Shown here: piece by piece, positions 59,047 to 64,000 of the stretch
Position numbering within the stretch: position 1 is the first letter of the stretch
How the letters are laid out: each line of letters starts with the position of its first letter
Source of the DNA: Candidatus Nucleicultrix amoebiphila FS5
Lineage (GTDB): Bacteria; Pseudomonadota; Alphaproteobacteria; Caedimonadales; Nucleicultricaceae
Direction: 5' to 3'
Assembly: GCF_002117145.1 (NCBI RefSeq)
Contig: NZ_CP008743.1
Location: forward strand, 1,240,001-1,304,000
Length of the DNA stretch: 64,000 bases
Position numbers and translations under genes: made by a program
The notes under the pieces: model-generated
Databases searched by the model: none
What the model was told of the DNA's origin: nothing
What the model saw: the letters and a program-made list of their open reading frames with translations, nothing else

Positions 59047-60933
59047 TTAGGTATTCTTAATATGTATGGGTAAAGTTGTTTTCCAGGTCAGACGCAGGGC
59101 ATTGAGAATGGCCAGAACATCGATGACTTCTTGCAATAAAGCTCCGGCCACGGGACCAATAAAACCTGCCGCTGCAAAGGCCATACCAAGACCGCTGAGT
59201 AACATCCCCCCCAAAGCACTTTGAAGGGCAATCCGACGCATACACGTGCTGATGTGTAATAAAGCGTCTACCTTACTTAAGGTATTCTCTAAAATGACAG
59301 CTCCAGCGGCTTCGGCTGTTACGGTTTCATGTTGACCAACAGCTAATCCTACGGTTGCTGCCGTAAGAGCAGGAGCGTCATTAATGCCATCTCCCATAAA
59401 TAGAGTCGGCGCTTTTACTGTTTCGGCGCGTACCAACGCCAGTTTTTGTTCGGGCGTTTGACTGGAATAAGTTTCTTTGATGTCTAATTGCTTAGCGAGA
59501 TATTCAACCTCTTCAGGACGATCGCCAGAAACTACCATGACTTTTTCAAAGTGGTGTATGGGTTTTAGATGGGAAATAAAAGAATGACCTTCCGCTCGCA
59601 AAGTATCGCGAAACTGCATTACTGCAGCCATTTGATCATCAATTAAGATAATACATTCCATGCCTGGTTTAAGATGCGGGAGAACGTTTGCGTGCTGAGG
59701 ATGCGTCTGGAGAAGTTTTTTTCGATGGGTAATATGGACTTTGTGGTTTTGAATTTGACCTGTCAAACCGTGGCCAGGCTTTTCTGAGACGACCGTTGCT
59801 TCAAATAATGAAAGGTTAGAGGCCTCAGCGGCTGTGAGTATAGCTTTAGCCAGAGGGTGTTTCGAATAGCGTTCAAGGCTTGCGGTCAGCTGTAATATTT
59901 CATCTCGATCAAATCCTTCAAAAGTAAAAATATCCACCAAGCTTGCTTGACCGTAGGTTAAGGTGCCAGTCTTGTCGAAAATCGCCGTGCGACATGTGGG
60001 AAGACGCTCAAGAACAAGAGGATCTTTAATAATGATTCCAGTCTTAGCGGCAAGAGAAATGGCACTGATAAGTGTAATGGGGATGGCGATTAAAAGCGGA
60101 CAAGGGGTGGCAATCACGAGAACTGACAAAAAGCGCAGAGGATCTCCGGAAAGGTACCAAGTAGCGGCGGCTATAATAAGCGCAAATGGAGCGAACAGGG
60201 CCCCTAGTTGATCTCCCAAGCGTCTCAGGTGTGGACGATGTTGTTCAGATTCTTCCATTACTTTCATGATCTTCGCATAGCGGGAATCCTGAGGGCGTCT
60301 TTGCGCATGCAAAAGCAACATAGATTCGCCATTGATGGCCCCCGAAAGAGCCATGACACCGGGTGCTTTTGTAACCAGATAAGGTTCTCCTGTCAGATAA
60401 GACTCATCCATACCGCCATGACCTTCAATGACAATGCTATCCACGGGACAAATTTCATGGGGATACAAAACAAGTACGTCACCTATGTTAATATGACTCA
60501 CTTCAATGTCGACGATATCGCTTCCTTGTTTTAAATGGGCTTTTGAAGGCATACGCTGTGCAAGTAATCTTAATACAGCAGAAGCCCTAGCAAGAGCATA
60601 GTTTTCGAGCACTTGTCCGCTGGCAAGCATAAAAATGATGAGGCTGCAGGCTAGGTAAGATCCTAAATAAGCGGCAGTGATAATCGCAATAACGGCAAGA
60701 GCATCTGCCCCTAAATCCCCTTTAAACATCTTGATAATAATTTGAAAGGTTATTGGAATTCCTCCGATCACCATCAGGAAGATGAGCGGAAAGTCTTCAA
60801 TCGCAATATTATGAATTCTTCCAAAATGTCCGAAAGACAAGAGAAGATAGGCCACTATAGATACAATCGAAAGGGCGAATATGAGACTTCGCCCTTTGCT
60901 TTCTAGTTGAAAAATAGCTTTCTTCTTTTCCAT
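59047..60933 (-). CDS. Heavy-metal P1B-type ATPase with TPC motif
   Basis: The 628-residue pump has no N-terminal metal-binding domain. Motifs include Leu-Thr-Gly-Glu-Pro (actuator), Ala-Thr-Pro-Cys-Pro-Leu-Leu in the metal-site helix, Asp-Lys-Thr-Gly-Thr-Leu-Thr (phosphorylation), Lys-His-Pro-Leu (the P1B His-Pro) and Gly-Asp-Gly-Ile-Asn-Asp-Ala-Pro. The site is Thr-Pro-Cys instead of Cys-Pro-Cys (Cu/Zn) or Ser-Pro-Cys (Co/Fe), so the metal cannot be named; the TPC form has been linked with Ni or Fe-type pumps. All catalytic residues are present. Confidence 0.87.
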   Translation of the reverse strand: MEKKKAIFQLESKGRSLIFALSIVSIVAYLLLSFGHFGRIHNIAIEDFPLIFLMVIGGIPITFQIIIKMFKGDLGADALAVIAIITAAYLGSYLACSLIIFMLASGQVLENYALARASAVLRLLAQRMPSKAHLKQGSDIVDIEVSHINIGDVLVLYPHEICPVDSIVIEGHGGMDESYLTGEPYLVTKAPGVMALSGAINGESMLLLHAQRRPQDSRYAKIMKVMEESEQHRPHLRRLGDQLGALFAPFALIIAAATWYLSGDPLRFLSVLVIATPCPLLIAIPITLISAISLAAKTGIIIKDPLVLERLPTCRTAIFDKTGTLTYGQASLVDIFTFEGFDRDEILQLTASLERYSKHPLAKAILTAAEASNLSLFEATVVSEKPGHGLTGQIQNHKVHITHRKKLLQTHPQHANVLPHLKPGMECIILIDDQMAAVMQFRDTLRAEGHSFISHLKPIHHFEKVMVVSGDRPEEVEYLAKQLDIKETYSSQTPEQKLALVRAETVKAPTLFMGDGINDAPALTAATVGLAVGQHETVTAEAAGAVILENTLSKVDALLHISTCMRRIALQSALGGMLLSGLGMAFAAAGFIGPVAGALLQEVIDVLAILNALRLTWKTTLPIHIKNT

Positions 60934-61087
60934 GCTGAATTATGCCCTGTAATTCAGAAGGACGCCACCCATTTGAAAAACACTCAATTTTTAAACGATT
61001 AATTTAAGTTTTTGAATCGTTTACCTTTTAGTAAGGTTTAGGTTTATAGGCTAATAAAGTGAATCATGAAGAATGGAGTGAGGTAAC

Positions 61088-61693
61088 ATGAAAAAGTTAA
61101 TTCTCTTCTTTGTTGTTGTCTTATTTTTTTCATCAAAGGGGTTCACGAGTCACGAGGTCATCGTTGATTGGTTTGATCAAAAATCCGTGACGAAAGAAGT
61201 TAAGCAATCCTTGCAAAAACTTGATGACGGTAAATTCCCATTTGTATCCACCACGAATAACATTAAGGCTCTAAGCTATATAGACTCTTTTGAAGCTATG
61301 AGTGACCCCTTGATTTTTCAACACACGGATACAAAAAATAATCTATTTTTTGTTTTAAAAGATCAAGAAATACCCTTTGGATGCGGCTATTTAGCGCAAA
61401 GTACTCCCCATGAAGAATTTTCCTTGGAGCTGTATTTGGGGGCTCGGATAAAAGATCTGTATCCAGAGAATGAAATCGTCGCAGCAGCTTTTATTGTTGA
61501 CGAAATAACGAAAGATTTTGAAGCGAAAAGTGTCAGCGTAACTTTTATTCCTGTACCCGGCATGGTTATTTCGCCGCGGAGCCGAGCCCTCCAAAAAAAT
61601 CATCATGCCTTACAAATGCACTTAATGAGAAATGGCTTTTCTGTCTTAAAACATAACCCAGATTTGGTGCTTAGTTTGACAAAGCGTTTTTAA
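61088..61693 (+). CDS. Exported protein of unknown function
   Basis: GAGG four bases before ATG 61088 starts a 201-residue protein with a signal peptide ending near Gly-Phe-Thr-Ser. The mature part alternates strands and helices: Leu-Phe-Phe-Val-Leu, Phe-Gly-Cys-Gly-Tyr-Leu, Glu-Leu-Tyr-Leu-Gly-Ala, then a late Met-Arg-Asn-Gly-Phe-Ser-Val-Leu. The order loosely recalls a GNAT fold, but no acetyl-CoA loop is found. It is monocistronic. Confidence 0.55.
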   Translation: MKKLILFFVVVLFFSSKGFTSHEVIVDWFDQKSVTKEVKQSLQKLDDGKFPFVSTTNNIKALSYIDSFEAMSDPLIFQHTDTKNNLFFVLKDQEIPFGCGYLAQSTPHEEFSLELYLGARIKDLYPENEIVAAAFIVDEITKDFEAKSVSVTFIPVPGMVISPRSRALQKNHHALQMHLMRNGFSVLKHNPDLVLSLTKRF

Positions 61694-61731
61694 TGAAAGA
61701 CACATTTCTAGGTTTAAACACGGCATAATAA

Positions 61732-63111
61732 TTATGCAGAAGATGAATCCTTTTCCAGGCGAGAGAAGAATTTTTCTACAAACAATTCTATCGGCTTTTT
61801 GAGGTGAACATAAACCGTTCCACCGTTACGATGTGTATGAGCGCGCGTAGAGAAATTCAATGCGGAGCATACTTTGTCATAAATAATGCACAAGTTGTTA
61901 TAAATTTTTTGGGAAAAAGAGGCCTTGCTTTTATCAGTAAAGTCCAAGTCTTGAACATAGGTAGACACCTCTGTTTGAGAAAGTCTTTTGGCGCCCTCAA
62001 CATATGTAACCGTCTCGGGATTAAAGTTATAGGGTTTTAAAACACTGGCCATAATCCCCACGAGCTGTAACTCACCATTGTCACCAATAATATACGCAGG
62101 TCCGCCACTGTCTCCTTGTTCAGAATAAACCGTCGATGTAGCTTGTTTGAATAAATAAAAAGGGTTCTCAAGAGACGTTGTCTCCCAGGTTCTAAATTCT
62201 TCGCGCTGACCCGCTTTTAGGGTTGTGAGTGAGTCAGTTAACTTCTCAAGAGTTTCCTCTTTTGATGAGAAAGCTTTAAGAGATGTTCTGGGCAAATATT
62301 TTCTCAGCTGATCGAGCGCTAAGAACTTCATCTTCTTTTTTGTAGGATTTTTTTTGCTTTGAACGTGTAAGGCAATGCCTGACTCTAAAGTGTGAGAATA
62401 ATCTTGAAAAGCTGCAGAAAAGCTGTTTTTTCCTCTCAGTTTGGTTATAACTTGCCCCCCTGCGCGTTTCACGCCATCTTCAAAGACATTATTCTGCATT
62501 TTGGTTATGCCATAGCCCGCTAAAAAAACCGGCTGGGCAACCATTTGCTCGACGCTTAAGTTGCTTACTTTCGGAAGAGAGACATCGACAATGGCTTCAT
62601 CTAAAATTCCAAAAACGTAGTCATTATCTTCGTTTGTGTCTTCTGGATTTGAATAATATAAATCTTGGATGCGACGAGAAACAGATGTGTTAGAGCCTTC
62701 CATTGCCAGAAATAATTTCTGTGCTGTGTAAGTGTCAATGTGATCTTGAATTGCGTCTGGCGTTAACTTTAGATGTGGAGCTTCAAATTCTTTTCTAAGA
62801 TCTGCATAAAGTGTAAGAAAGATGTGTTTTGCGCTAACAAATACGCGGCCCTCATACTCAACAGGAAGACCAATGGATTGGGCGGATAAAAGTACCGCTG
62901 AGCCGAGAAGTTTTTCTGTGTCCCCCATACGCAGTCCAATGCGGGCTAACCCAGGGGCTTTCCCTCCATTTTTTATGATTGCTTCTTGATCATCGCTCTT
63001 AAAAGGAGTGCCTGCAAAAACCGTGGTTCCCGAAAGAATAAGAAGAATGAAAGAGAGTGATTTTAAAAACATATTATATTTCTTTGTTCCTAAATTAAAA
63101 AAGAAGTCCAT
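61732..63111 (-). CDS. Exported trypsin-like serine protease
   Basis: The 459-residue frame has a signal peptide ending near Val-Phe-Ala-Gly; Met14 could be the start, and ribosome sites are weak for both. The S1 triad is visible: His96 in Val-Ser-Ala-Lys-His-Ile, Asp164 in Asn-Asp-Tyr-Val-Phe and Ser335 in Glu-Gln-Gly-Asp-Ser-Gly-Gly-Pro. A long insertion between Asp and Ser, and a basic C-terminal extension of ~100 residues, are unusual. The enzyme should be active outside the cytosol. The target is unknown. Confidence 0.78.
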   Translation of the reverse strand: MDFFFNLGTKKYNMFLKSLSFILLILSGTTVFAGTPFKSDDQEAIIKNGGKAPGLARIGLRMGDTEKLLGSAVLLSAQSIGLPVEYEGRVFVSAKHIFLTLYADLRKEFEAPHLKLTPDAIQDHIDTYTAQKLFLAMEGSNTSVSRRIQDLYYSNPEDTNEDNDYVFGILDEAIVDVSLPKVSNLSVEQMVAQPVFLAGYGITKMQNNVFEDGVKRAGGQVITKLRGKNSFSAAFQDYSHTLESGIALHVQSKKNPTKKKMKFLALDQLRKYLPRTSLKAFSSKEETLEKLTDSLTTLKAGQREEFRTWETTSLENPFYLFKQATSTVYSEQGDSGGPAYIIGDNGELQLVGIMASVLKPYNFNPETVTYVEGAKRLSQTEVSTYVQDLDFTDKSKASFSQKIYNNLCIIYDKVCSALNFSTRAHTHRNGGTVYVHLKKPIELFVEKFFSRLEKDSSSA

Positions 63112-63206
63112 TAATATTAGTTAAAGATTTACACAAGACAATTTTCCTATTTGGCTATTTAAGCCTAAGATCACTGTCTTGTGCAATCAATATCTTCGTA
63201 TCTCTT

Positions 63207-63998
63207 TTACCTATCGTAAAAGTTCAAATATTTTTGCTCTTGTGCATACCGTATTTCCGCATCGGTAAATCCACGTGACTTGAGGATGCGCGCGATAGGA
63301 TTTCGTTGAGCGAGTTCACGCAGTCTTTGACGCGCTTGATTAATCTGGTGCTCAAGAAGAGGGTTGTGCGTACCACTATGTTTTTGTTGATCCGTTAATT
63401 GTTTCAGTCCAGAGCGCACATCGAGCTCTTTGAACCATCTCATATAAATGGGTTCCATTTGGTTGTAACGACGCTCAATGCTATAGGTGTTTAAAGCCCT
63501 TTGGATGCTTTCTGGATCGTCAATGTCAACAAGCAAACTGCTTTCTTGTGGAGGTGATTTTGGCTTTTCTAGTACAATGATATCTGCACTCATTGTGCTT
63601 CTTTGTTGAGAATGGGGCTGCATGGGTCTCACTGAAACAACATCGTCAAAATAACGTTGATCTTCTGAAGAAAACGCGATGTCAGCGGATTGTAGAGATC
63701 CTTGATGTCTTCCTGAAGGAAAAACAAATACAGGTGCTTGATGGGTGGGCGCCACAGGTTTTGTCAAATCAATAATCTTTTTTTCAGTGCTTCTTTGCTT
63801 TTTTTTAGTTCTGCTTTCACTTTGCATTTGTGTTGATTGATCTTCCTCATCATCGATCTCTATTGTCTGTATTGGCTGAACCATCGTTGAGCTTGAAGTC
63901 CTCGAAACAGTAGGGAAATCCCTAGACGATGATGATGGGAATGATGACACGACAGGTAGGGGGAGTGGGTTAAAGCTTAGGCTTTGGCTTTGACTCAC
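63207..63998 (-). CDS. Low-complexity protein, N-terminus beyond right edge
   Basis: The frame starts with GTG 63998 at the very edge, so the true start is probably outside. The visible 263 residues begin with Ser/Pro-rich sequence, have an acidic stretch (Ile-Glu-Ile-Asp-Asp-Glu-Glu-Asp), a basic cluster (Arg-Thr-Lys-Lys-Lys-Gln-Arg-Ser-Thr-Glu-Lys-Lys) and a helical C-terminal ~90 residues rich in Gln and Arg. It resembles the disordered, NLS-like proteins elsewhere in the window in style, but no sequence relation is proved. Confidence 0.55.
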   Translation of the reverse strand: MSQSQSLSFNPLPLPVVSSFPSSSSRDFPTVSRTSSSTMVQPIQTIEIDDEEDQSTQMQSESRTKKKQRSTEKKIIDLTKPVAPTHQAPVFVFPSGRHQGSLQSADIAFSSEDQRYFDDVVSVRPMQPHSQQRSTMSADIIVLEKPKSPPQESSLLVDIDDPESIQRALNTYSIERRYNQMEPIYMRWFKELDVRSGLKQLTDQQKHSGTHNPLLEHQINQARQRLRELAQRNPIARILKSRGFTDAEIRYAQEQKYLNFYDR

Positions 63999-64000
63999 TG

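Noticed and set aside
61719-61733. Palindrome GCATAATAATTATGC
   Set aside because: Short AT-rich palindrome at the end of the protease gene; could be chance or a weak terminator part, no support for more.
1-64000. CRISPR arrays, tRNA and rRNA genes
   Set aside because: Read for regular spaced repeats and for tRNA-type arms by eye; none seen. A tRNAscan run would be decisive.

Overview
The window looks like a chromosomal segment of an intracellular alphaproteobacterium, most likely a Holosporales-type symbiont of protists (inference). Supporting signs are: a 5-aminolevulinate synthase (C4 haem pathway); the HIG1-like/cobalamin adenosyltransferase/etfB/etfA gene order; an orphan terminase of the gene-transfer-agent type; AT-rich DNA; and about thirty proteins that begin with a Sec signal peptide, many of them small and unrecognised. 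No tRNA, rRNA, CRISPR array or replication origin was seen.

Layout. 1-7.2 kb: a signal-peptide gene running off the left edge, a PAS protein with a degenerate GGDEF domain, xseB-ispA, three Tad-type pseudopilin genes, an exported HAD-like protein and a DUF378 protein. 7.2-15.3 kb: small exported proteins; a TetR/zinc-ribbon/hemerythrin operon behind a clear promoter and operator; a three-gene operon joining an exported biotinyl-domain protein, a DUF1284 protein and an exported biotin-ligase-like protein; and an exported protein with nuclear-localisation-like basic clusters. 15.3-20 kb: two convergent Bcr/CflA-type MFS transporters, the first preceded by a possible leader peptide and hairpins, then an exported Rpn/PD-(D/E)XK protein. 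20-29.7 kb: palindromic repeats, a two-gene membrane/HEPN-like module, the orphan terminase, many exported proteins and an exported phospholipase D. 29.8-43.4 kb is mostly housekeeping: cnoX-like/LON-domain/Trm112-like/def/fmt/truA, xseA, hemA, parE, and adenosyltransferase-etfBA-phosphotransferase. 43.4-64 kb is accessory: a second NLS-like protein, an exported CheD-like deamidase candidate, an exported GNAT, an AbiE toxin-antitoxin pair, an IS1016-type insertion sequence that split a membrane-protein gene, exported PD-(D/E)XK and trypsin-like proteins, DUF4424, a GIY-YIG endonuclease set among repeats, a frameshifted gene, a two-part chromate transporter, a second PAS-GGDEF protein and a metal P-type ATPase.

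Common threads. Catalytic folds that usually work in the cytosol (biotin ligase, GNAT, CheD-like deamidase, PD-(D/E)XK nucleases) are repeatedly preceded by signal peptides here, next to exported folds that are ordinary (PLD, trypsin). This suggests an envelope or host-directed arsenal; the host-directed role is inference. A family of palindromic repeats, whose stems are kept by compensatory changes, recurs at seven sites, several directly abutting stop codons and two flanking the GIY-YIG gene. The most novel-looking system is the exported biotinyl-domain/biotin-ligase-like operon at 11.2-13.4 kb.
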